From Desulfobacterales bacterium (GTDB taxonomy: Bacteria > Desulfobacterota > Desulfobacteria > Desulfobacterales > DAOWNP01): a stretch of 5,419 nt of DNA. Numbering within the stretch: the first letter of the stretch is position 1; every line of letters starts with the position of its first letter. The stretch covers positions 1 to 5,419 of the forward strand of contig JASFBI010000157.1 in assembly GCA_030149595.1 (NCBI GenBank). The letters run 5' to 3'. Below, one piece after another: positions 1-5,419 of this stretch. The notes below the pieces were generated by a model. The model was not told where the DNA came from. It did not search any database and worked only from the letters and a program-made list of their open reading frames with translations. The position numbers and the translations under genes were made by a program.

Positions 1-764
1 GGATAAAATCCAATATCTGCCAGGACTGTTTTTAAATATGGAGATTTTTTGTACCACACTGCCAGTGCCTGACCATCACGAGCAGCTATTTTAATAAACT
101 CTTCTTCCTTTAAAAAATGGTGGTGAAAACCAGCAGCTTCTTTGTTATATTTTATCATAAAACCCTTACGGGACAATCTTTCAGCGAGTTCTATATCTTC
201 GTGGTAACGCATTTTTTCATCAAAGGTACCGTGTTCAGACAAAAATATTTTTTTAACAGAAACATTGCATGTAAAAAAATATTTCCAGTCAAGCCACTCT
301 TTGTCTTTTAGATTGTTAAAAACTGCATCAAGATGTAGTTTCGCAAATGGAGAGTATGGTATATCTCTATCTATTGTTACACGACCCAAAACTCCCAAGT
401 GGTTTTGCGGATGTTTTTTATGGGATAATATATGCTGAGACAGCATTGATTTTTCTAGTATGATATCATCATTGATAAATAGTATCAGATCACCGCATGC
501 ATTGGAAATAGCATAATTACGTGCCCTGTTTGCACCGGAATTAACCTGCTTTAAATAAATTATTTTAATCTGATCTCTTAGAATAAAAGAGTTGACGATT
601 TTTTTAGTATCATCCGTAGATCCGTCATCTGCTATTATAACTTCAAACAGTGTTTTATCTATATTCTGCTTTTCCATGGAACTTAAACATTTCTCTAAAA
701 TAGAGCTCCTGTTGAAAGTTGGAATAATAACAGAAATAATAATAGATTTTTTGTTATATACCAT
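1..764 (-). CDS. Family 2 glycosyltransferase, C-terminus cut off by left window edge
   Basis: This is a partial gene: 254 codons are readable from ATG at 764 and the frame is still open at base 1. The predicted role is transfer of a sugar from a nucleotide-sugar donor onto a growing lipid-linked polysaccharide unit at the cytoplasmic face of the inner membrane. The GT-A fold signature is clear. A first beta strand reads SVIIPTFNRS (residues 11-20), the donor-binding loop reads ADDGSTDDT (45-53), the metal-binding DXD-like site is FINDDI (96-101), and the catalytic-base region is HEDIELAERL (188-197). A GFHHHF histidine cluster follows (212-217), a pattern I recall from other GT2 proteins of polysaccharide loci. 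No membrane segment is seen in the readable part. The start overlaps the last 11 nt of the upstream Wzy/WaaL-type gene and lacks a good Shine-Dalgarno, which points to translational coupling. Family assignment is secure; donor and acceptor cannot be read from sequence. Confidence 0.93.
   Translation of the reverse strand, partial: MVYNKKSIIISVIIPTFNRSSILEKCLSSMEKQNIDKTLFEVIIADDGSTDDTKKIVNSFILRDQIKIIYLKQVNSGANRARNYAISNACGDLILFINDDIILEKSMLSQHILSHKKHPQNHLGVLGRVTIDRDIPYSPFAKLHLDAVFNNLKDKEWLDWKYFFTCNVSVKKIFLSEHGTFDEKMRYHEDIELAERLSRKGFMIKYNKEAAGFHHHFLKEEEFIKIAARDGQALAVWYKKSPYLKTVLADIGFY
754..764 (-). other. 11-nt stop/start overlap between Wzy/WaaL-type and GT2 genes
   Basis: On the minus strand the sequence ATGGTATATAA holds the glycosyltransferase start (ATG, 764-762) and, in another frame, the upstream gene's TAA stop (756-754). 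Only a weak A-rich stretch (AAAAAGA) precedes the ATG. Re-initiation by ribosomes finishing the upstream gene is therefore the likely way the glycosyltransferase is translated; that is inference. Confidence 0.7.
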
Positions 765-2244
765 TGTAAATCTTTTTGTATGTGGTTAAGGATTGTTCTT
801 CTAAACTGTTTTTACAAAAAAGAGAAATTGCTCCAAAAACACCTATAAGGGTATAGATTAGTGTTGAAATTGGCAGACTCGCTTTAAATCCAGGATCAAG
901 AAGACCATGTATAAGATGTGCCATAACACCTGCAGCTATTCCTGTTATTATAGCTTTAAATTCAAGAGGAACTCTATATGCTGTTATTTTCATTTTAATA
1001 AACCAGGATATAAAAATCCATAAAAATGATAGAAAACCTATGGTTCCAACTTCAGCCCATACGAGGAGGTATAAGTTATGAACCACATTTTTGGCTCCTT
1101 TTAAAATTTTTGATTCTCCTGTTTTATCTAAATGCTGAAAAACTTCTGCAAAATTATTCATTCCAACTCCTGTTACAGGGAACTGTTTAATCACAGAAAC
1201 AGTTGCTCTGTTTAATTTCATACGGAGAGCGCCTGATCCGTAATCAGTGTGAGTCAGCCTTTTTTGTACAACAGGATAAGCATAAAACACAGGAATAATA
1301 GCAAGAGTACTTATTATGAAAAAAAAAACAGCAGTTTTGAGTTGAAATAGTTTTTTGCCGTATAAGGTAAAAAATACAAAAATAAAAGATATAACTGTTA
1401 CCATCCAGCTGGCACGGGACAGCGTTGTTATAAGTCCTGCACCTCCGGCAAGTATAATAATAAAATAATATAACCTTAACCATTTTTTTGTTTCAGTTAA
1501 AAACAGGGCAAATGAGATAGGCAGCAGGATTTCAAAAAAGTAAGCCAGAATATTGGGGTGACCTATAGTTCCTGTGGCTCGTAAGGTTTTAAATCCTATA
1601 AACTGCTTAATTAGATCCTCTTCCCCAAAAATTTCCAGGCCAAGAGTTTTCCCTGTTTTATATTGAATTATTGCAAGTACTGACTGAATTAGAACTCCAA
1701 AGCATAAAAAAAAAACAAATGCTTTTATCTGTTTTTTTCCCTTTATGTTCATTACTATAAAAGCAATAAAAAGCAGCAAGGTTAGACGCAAAAGTTCAAA
1801 AAATACCAGCTCTTTACAGGATGCATTCATAAGGCTTAAAATACCCGATGCCATATATATCACTGTTGGCCATAAAAGTTTAGGGTCATATTCAAATGAA
1901 GAGATGGTTTCTCTGTTTAGAAGTGCATAAAAAAAGATAGCAAAAACCAGCAATATACTTAAAGAGATTGTAATTCCAAGCGCACCACCTTCATGGACAC
2001 GATAAAAAAAATTAATATCAAGATTTATGGGAACACTTAAGGCAAAGAGGATAAAAAGACAGTTGAGTAACTTATACTTGTTTTTTATAAAAGATATTAA
2101 ACAAAAACATACAATACAAATTACTGTTGCTGTAAAATATTTAAGCTGAACATTAGATAGATACACTGCAAAAAAACAGGCTGTTAGACCTAAAAAAAAA
2201 CAGATTAGCATTGTAATCTCTGAATAATTTGCTTTCCTCTTCAA
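754..2244 (-). CDS. O-antigen ligase/polymerase family membrane protein (Wzy/WaaL type)
   Basis: This 496-residue polytopic inner-membrane protein has roughly ten to twelve hydrophobic segments spread over residues 12-475. Family landmarks are visible: RATGTIGHPN (222-231), LSRASW (275-280, Arg277), the periplasmic-loop motif PVTGVGMNNF (356-365), then VVHNLYLLVWAEVG (387-400, His389, Glu398) and HGLLDPG (446-452). In characterised family members, conserved arginine and histidine residues of the periplasmic side are needed for glycan transfer from an undecaprenyl-diphosphate carrier. The position between a GumC/CpsD pair and a glycosyltransferase favours a Wzy polymerase of an exopolysaccharide or capsule over a lipid A-core ligase, but the family alone cannot separate the two. 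The start is TTG at 2244, preferred because AGGAGA lies 7 nt upstream. The first in-frame ATG (codon 12) would cut into the first membrane segment. The gene begins 1 nt after the CpsD-like stop. Two T10 runs in coding sense occur at 1319-1328 and 1706-1715. Confidence 0.92.
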   Translation of the reverse strand: MKRKANYSEITMLICFFLGLTACFFAVYLSNVQLKYFTATVICIVCFCLISFIKNKYKLLNCLFILFALSVPINLDINFFYRVHEGGALGITISLSILLVFAIFFYALLNRETISSFEYDPKLLWPTVIYMASGILSLMNASCKELVFFELLRLTLLLFIAFIVMNIKGKKQIKAFVFFLCFGVLIQSVLAIIQYKTGKTLGLEIFGEEDLIKQFIGFKTLRATGTIGHPNILAYFFEILLPISFALFLTETKKWLRLYYFIIILAGGAGLITTLSRASWMVTVISFIFVFFTLYGKKLFQLKTAVFFFIISTLAIIPVFYAYPVVQKRLTHTDYGSGALRMKLNRATVSVIKQFPVTGVGMNNFAEVFQHLDKTGESKILKGAKNVVHNLYLLVWAEVGTIGFLSFLWIFISWFIKMKITAYRVPLEFKAIITGIAAGVMAHLIHGLLDPGFKASLPISTLIYTLIGVFGAISLFCKNSLEEQSLTTYKKIYNGI

Positions 2245-2245
2245 A

Positions 2246-2941
2246 CTATAATCTCCTGTAAATACTTTCAGGAATATAATATTTTTTCTTGTTTAAAATA
2301 GCTCCGAGAATATTAACCTTGCTGTTTTTAAGATAGTGCTTTGCTGAGTACAGAACCTCCGCTTTTGTGATTTCAGATTCAACAACAATGATAATTCCAT
2401 CTGTTTTACAGGCCAGAACAGATGTTTCAGGGCAAGTAAGTACAGGACCTGAGTCAAATATTATATGTGTAAATTTTTCTTTAAGTGTTTCAATCGCTTT
2501 TGAAAAATTATCAGATTGGAAAAACATACTAAAAGAGTTAATAGAACTGCCAGCAGTTAATATGAAAAAGTCTCTGCTTTTTTCATATACAAGTATATTT
2601 GAAAGGTCTGATTTACCAGTAACAAACTCAACTAACCCATTGTCTCTCGTAGTATTAAAAAATTTATGTAAACCAGGAGATCTTAAATTTGCATCCACAA
2701 GAAGCACTGAATTTTCGGGATTGGTCTTTAGTGCTATGGCAGAATTTACTGCAATGGTAGATGCTCCTTCTCCTTTTTTGGCTGATGCAAATACAAAAGA
2801 ACTTAGCCTGTTTTGTGTTTTTACTTTTAAATCCTCCAGGCTTTTATATAGAGTTTCCCATATTTTATATTTTGTATGTAAAGACTCATTATCAGTTCTA
2901 TTTTTTTTTTTTATTTTATTAATATTTATAGTATTTAACAT
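2246..2941 (-). CDS. CpsD/CapB-type P-loop partner of GumC, possible pseudokinase
   Basis: This 231-residue cytoplasmic protein belongs to the bacterial tyrosine kinase (BY-kinase) / MinD-like P-loop group, which docks on the chain-length protein and regulates polymerisation. The P-loop region reads SAKKGEGAST (53-62). The canonical lysine of GEGK(S/T) is Ala60, whereas Lys55 aligns with the ParA/MinD signature lysine. Walker A' is LLVDANLRSPGLHKFF (80-95, Asp83) and Walker B is HIIFDSGP (159-166, Asp163). The usual E-x2-R-x2-R oligomerisation helix is degenerate (ETLYKSLEDL, 29-38). The C-terminus YYIPESIYRRL carries three tyrosines (221, 222, 228) instead of a long Tyr-rich tail. There is no membrane segment, so this is the split form in which GumC and kinase are separate proteins. 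The ATG at 2941 lies 3 nt after the GumC stop with no clear Shine-Dalgarno. Codons 10-14 contain an A12 run. The fold is certain; kinase activity is doubtful. Confidence 0.9.
   Translation of the reverse strand: MLNTININKIKKKNRTDNESLHTKYKIWETLYKSLEDLKVKTQNRLSSFVFASAKKGEGASTIAVNSAIALKTNPENSVLLVDANLRSPGLHKFFNTTRDNGLVEFVTGKSDLSNILVYEKSRDFFILTAGSSINSFSMFFQSDNFSKAIETLKEKFTHIIFDSGPVLTCPETSVLACKTDGIIIVVESEITKAEVLYSAKHYLKNSKVNILGAILNKKKYYIPESIYRRL
2252..2257 (-). promoter_or_regulatory. Ribosome binding site AGGAGA deciding the TTG start of the Wzy/WaaL-type gene
   Basis: The minus strand reads AGGAGA, then 7 nt, then TTG at 2244. The same six bases are the AGG and AGA codons for Arg229 and Arg230 of the CpsD-like protein, just before its TAG stop. 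It is the only strong Shine-Dalgarno I see at the four visible gene junctions, and it supports TTG over the internal ATG at codon 12. Confidence 0.75.
2901..2912 (-). repeat. A12 homopolymer within codons 10-14 of the CpsD-like gene
   Basis: Twelve consecutive T on the plus strand read as twelve A in coding sense, encoding the end of Ile10, Lys11-Lys13 and most of Asn14. It is the longest homopolymer in the window; others reach about ten. Tracts of this length are prone to slippage during replication or transcription. Gain of one A would give four Lys codons followed at once by TAG, a 14-residue product. Loss of one A would end at a TAA after 37 codons. Whether slippage really occurs is unknown, and AT-rich composition may explain the tract. 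Confidence 0.85.
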
Positions 2942-2944
2942 AAT

Positions 2945-4534
2945 TTAACTTTTAACGTTTTTTAAAGCACTGTTTTCAGGAATTATTGCAAGCAAGGGAA
3001 TATTAATTTGAGCTTCAAAATTTTCACGGTCTTTAAAACCTGAACTAAAATACTCCCTTATAACGCAGTAACCAAACCCCATAAAAAGAGATAAAAAAGC
3101 TGCTGTGAAAAGAATCATCTTTTTTTTAGGATGCACAGGAAGAAGAGGAGGCGTTGCAGAATTTATCATTTTTACGCTCAAAATATTGTTTTTGTCCAGT
3201 TCATTGTATATTCTAAAATCATCAGCTTTTTTATGAAACATAAAAAAATTATCCTCAGCCAGTTTCCTTGATCTTTCTAACTGGTCAAGACGAATTGTAA
3301 GTGCTGCAAGACTTGCACTCTTATTTTGTTTTTTGATGATATTTTTTTTAAAAATCTCTTCTTCCTTTAATAAAGAGTGTTTTTCTATTGTTAGCAAGTT
3401 TAAAAGACTTGTTGCTTTTTGCTTTTTTATCTCTTCCATTTGCATATTGATGTTGATAATATCTTTTGACTTTTCACTGAATTTTGTCAGCAATTTACCT
3501 TTATCTGCTTTTAATTCAAAATATATTTTATCCAGCTTGTTTAAATCTGTCAGGCTTTCTCCCAATTGACCAATATTTGGTGTTTCAATCCACTGGTTTT
3601 CTGTGTTTAACATTTTTTTTATGTATGATAGTTTAGACAAAATATTGTTCAAATGTAATTGTGTATTAAGATATTTTTCATTTAAACTGGAAATTTCAGA
3701 GAGTAATATCTCTTTTTGTTTTTCAATGTTTGTTATGTTTTGAGTTTTGTAAATTTGTAACAGTTCTTTTTCAATGGCATTAAGTTTCTTTTTATAAATA
3801 TCTGTCTGACTTGAATAGAGGTTGAAGGACTCTTCTCCTTCATAAATTTTTGCACGGCAGGTCATGTACTCTTTTGCATATAAATTAGCAATTAATGCTG
3901 CCACTAAAGGGTTTTCCCATTTAAAGCTCAGTTTTATTATATCTGTATCTTCAATAAAGTCATAATGAAGAGCATTTTTTATTCTTATTTTTATTAATTC
4001 ATTATCAGAAATTTTACTTGCAAGACCAGTAAAATAAAAAGGGGAAAGCAAAATTTCTCTAACTCTTTTTTTTACAGAAATTATTATGGCTTTTGTTTTT
4101 TTTATAAAAGAGTCTAAAGATAGATGGTTCTGTACTGGCTTTGTTATTGAAATTTTATCGTCAATGAAAGTTAGCTTGCTTAAACGGCCATAAATATCCT
4201 GTTCATACGGATTTTTCAGTATTTTTTTTATTTTTTGAAAAGCCTGAATAAATAGGGAGCTACCATTTAAAATATTTAATTCATTATTTATATTTTGAGA
4301 TCGTTCCTGGAAAATAACATTATTGTTTTCTGCGGGTATGGCATTTATTGATGCACTTTTTTCCCTACCCATTTGAACCAGAATTTGTACTTCAGCTTTA
4401 TATATTTTTGTTGTAAATATACAATAAACAAGAGCAGAAAGCATGGCAATGAAAAAAATTAATATAATGTGCTTTTTATTTTTAAAAAAAATAGTAAGCA
4501 CATCACGTAAAGATGCAGAATCATGAATTTGCAT
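2945..4534 (-). CDS. GumC/Wzz-type polysaccharide chain-length determinant (polysaccharide co-polymerase)
   Basis: This 529-residue inner-membrane protein is predicted to set polysaccharide chain length and to bridge the cytoplasmic kinase partner and the outer-membrane exporter. A short cytoplasmic N-terminus is followed by a first membrane segment (about 22-41) and the Wzz-type start of the periplasmic domain (IYKAEVQILVQMGRE, 44-58). A long charged, Leu/Ile-rich stretch consistent with alpha-helical coiled coil spans about 240-440. The proline-rich signature TPPLLPVHPKKK (461-472) leads into a second membrane segment (about 472-492). The cytoplasmic tail GFKDRENFEAQINIPLLAIIP (about 499-519) resembles the linker that meets the kinase domain in Wzc-type proteins, but here it ends at residue 529 and the P-loop partner is the next gene, 3 nt downstream. 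The ATG at 4534 lies 24 nt after the exporter stop and lacks a clear Shine-Dalgarno; no better start is visible. The family call is strong; the polymer is unknown. Confidence 0.93.
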   Translation of the reverse strand: MQIHDSASLRDVLTIFFKNKKHIILIFFIAMLSALVYCIFTTKIYKAEVQILVQMGREKSASINAIPAENNNVIFQERSQNINNELNILNGSSLFIQAFQKIKKILKNPYEQDIYGRLSKLTFIDDKISITKPVQNHLSLDSFIKKTKAIIISVKKRVREILLSPFYFTGLASKISDNELIKIRIKNALHYDFIEDTDIIKLSFKWENPLVAALIANLYAKEYMTCRAKIYEGEESFNLYSSQTDIYKKKLNAIEKELLQIYKTQNITNIEKQKEILLSEISSLNEKYLNTQLHLNNILSKLSYIKKMLNTENQWIETPNIGQLGESLTDLNKLDKIYFELKADKGKLLTKFSEKSKDIININMQMEEIKKQKATSLLNLLTIEKHSLLKEEEIFKKNIIKKQNKSASLAALTIRLDQLERSRKLAEDNFFMFHKKADDFRIYNELDKNNILSVKMINSATPPLLPVHPKKKMILFTAAFLSLFMGFGYCVIREYFSSGFKDRENFEAQINIPLLAIIPENSALKNVKS

Positions 4535-4558
4535 AGATTAATTTACCATAATTATATG

Positions 4559-5419
4559 TTAAGGCTTATATTTGTTAATTTCATAGGAAACACTCATGCC
4601 AGTACCATTAAATAAAAATAACTGGCGTATATACTGATCTACAAATTTATTAGCTTTTGCAATTCCTGATTTTGGCACAAAAATTACTGAATTGTTGCTT
4701 ACAAGCAAATCTTCTTCAATTTTTAATTTATTCATAACATTTAAAAGATTTATAGTACGTAATGTTGCTTTATTTGAGTCATTCCAGTAAAGGACTTTTA
4801 CTGCATCAAGGGAACCTTTTTCTGTTATGCCGCCTGATTTTGAGATGGCATGTAAAACTGTTAAAGGCCTTGTACTTTTAAAACTACCCGGCTTTTTTAC
4901 CTCTCCTAAGACAAATATTTGATTTCCAGCTATACTGTCTATGATTAAGGAAATATTTAAGTTGTTAAAATGAGTTTTGTACTCTTTATCAACCTCGTAT
5001 TTTAAATAATCAATGGTTTTACCCCTTGCTAAAAGACCATGTTTTAATAAAGGAAGGTAGATATATCCATCAGAACCAACAGTTACAACCTTGGATTGTC
5101 CATGGGTACTGTTTTGTATATTTTGTTTTAATTCAAATAATTTAGAAAAAAATGTTTCTACAAAAACAGTTACTCTGGGATTTCTAAATATATCAGAAAA
5201 AGATTTTGCAATGTGCATAGAAAGCTCTTCAGGTTTAAGTCCTGCTGCTAAAATGTCTCCTTTTCTCGAAAGAGTAATTTTGCCGTCAGGCCTTATGGTG
5301 TGTATACGGTTCATGTCAGAATGCTGCAGAAATTCTACTCTTATTTTATCATTAACCCTTAAGATATAAGCATTTACTTCAGTGGCAGAAGCTGTATGGT
5401 ACATTATCTCAATCTTATC
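4559..5419 (-). CDS. Wza/GumB-type polysaccharide export protein, N-terminus probably beyond right edge
   Basis: This is the predicted outer-membrane channel, normally a lipoprotein, through which the finished polysaccharide leaves the cell. Counting from the first in-window ATG (5404), a poly_export domain spans about 11-82 (YILRVNDKIRVEF, then RPDGKITLSRKGDI). A second beta-rich module begins at VVTVGSDGYIYLPLL (106-120). An SLBB domain reads IFVLGEVKKPGSF...AISKSGGI (163-193). A C-terminal helix (IAKANKFVDQYIRQLF, 248-263) corresponds in position to the segment that forms the outer-membrane pore in Wza. From 5404 the product is 281 residues with no signal peptide, and the domain starts almost immediately. 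The five upstream codons (GAT AAG ATT GAG ATA) are in frame and free of stops, so I extend the gene to the edge as partial; the signal peptide and lipobox cysteine probably lie outside. If 5404 were the real start, the protein would lack an export signal, which would be odd for this family. Confidence 0.9.
   Translation of the reverse strand, partial: DKIEIMYHTASATEVNAYILRVNDKIRVEFLQHSDMNRIHTIRPDGKITLSRKGDILAAGLKPEELSMHIAKSFSDIFRNPRVTVFVETFFSKLFELKQNIQNSTHGQSKVVTVGSDGYIYLPLLKHGLLARGKTIDYLKYEVDKEYKTHFNNLNISLIIDSIAGNQIFVLGEVKKPGSFKSTRPLTVLHAISKSGGITEKGSLDAVKVLYWNDSNKATLRTINLLNVMNKLKIEEDLLVSNNSVIFVPKSGIAKANKFVDQYIRQLFLFNGTGMSVSYEINKYKP

Noticed and set aside
117..789. Plus-strand open frames at 117-311 and 592-789
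   Set aside because: Both are mostly or wholly antisense to the GT2 gene, whose SVIIPTFNR, DDGS, NDD and ED motifs show which strand is coding.
1244..1483. Minus-strand 79-codon frame inside the Wzy/WaaL-type gene
   Set aside because: It is an out-of-frame shadow, Cys- and Tyr-rich from frame-shifted membrane-helix codons, with no independent support.
2367..2948. Long plus-strand open frame (193 codons) opposite the CpsD-like gene
   Set aside because: It is antisense to a gene with clear P-loop family motifs, shows no recognisable domain, and has a low-complexity Phe/Ile-rich end produced by the A-rich 5' end of the opposite gene.
3333..3569. Plus-strand open frame within the GumC-type gene
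   Set aside because: It is antisense to the coiled-coil region; the repetitive Lys/Leu codons of that region read as Phe/Ser-rich frames on the other strand.
4535..4558. Possible promoter or terminator in the 24-nt gap between exporter and GumC genes
   Set aside because: The gap is AT-rich but too short for a promoter of its own, and no hairpin followed by a T-run is visible.
5091..5369. Plus-strand open frame opposite the export protein gene
   Set aside because: It is antisense to the poly_export domain and has no domain features of its own.
1..5419. CRISPR array, tRNA/rRNA genes, insertion sequences or attachment sites
   Set aside because: No regularly spaced direct repeats, no inverted-repeat ends or transposase motifs, and no structured RNA signatures were seen; the window is almost entirely covered by five protein genes.

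Overview
The window is a single-strand block of AT-rich DNA (about one third G+C by eye) from a Gram-negative bacterium. All five genes lie on the minus strand and read from right to left. An outer-membrane Wza-type polysaccharide export protein implies a diderm host. The style of the C-terminal end of the CpsD-like protein (YYIPESIYRRL) and the HHH-containing glycosyltransferase resemble proteins I associate with Desulfobacterota. That placement is a low-confidence impression, not a measurement.

In transcription order the layout is: (1) a Wza/GumB-type polysaccharide export protein with poly_export and SLBB domains, running off the right edge and probably lacking its true N-terminus (4559-5419); (2) a GumC/Wzz-type chain-length determinant and co-polymerase (2945-4534); (3) a separate CpsD/CapB-type cytoplasmic P-loop partner with an altered Walker A motif (2246-2941); (4) a Wzy/WaaL-type polytopic membrane protein (754-2244); (5) a family 2 glycosyltransferase running off the left edge (1-764). 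Junctions are 24 nt, 3 nt, 1 nt and an 11-nt overlap, so this looks like one polycistronic unit. I see no internal promoter or terminator. No stretch of 300 bases lacks a gene.

Together the genes fit a Wzx/Wzy-type exopolysaccharide or capsule pathway. The glycosyltransferase adds a sugar to a lipid-linked repeat unit. The Wzy/WaaL-family protein polymerises or ligates the units on the periplasmic side. GumC with its CpsD partner controls chain length and couples to export, and the Wza-like protein provides the outer-membrane exit. The flippase, the initiating phosphoglycosyltransferase and the rest of the sugar genes are not in this window.

Nothing here is clearly a new kind of system. The points most worth a second look are in the CpsD-like gene. 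Its P-loop lysine is replaced by alanine and its oligomerisation motif is degenerate, suggesting a pseudokinase. It also carries a 12-A homopolymer at codons 10-14, where one extra A would give an immediate stop. Finally, its terminal Arg-Arg codons form the ribosome binding site of the next gene, which begins with TTG.
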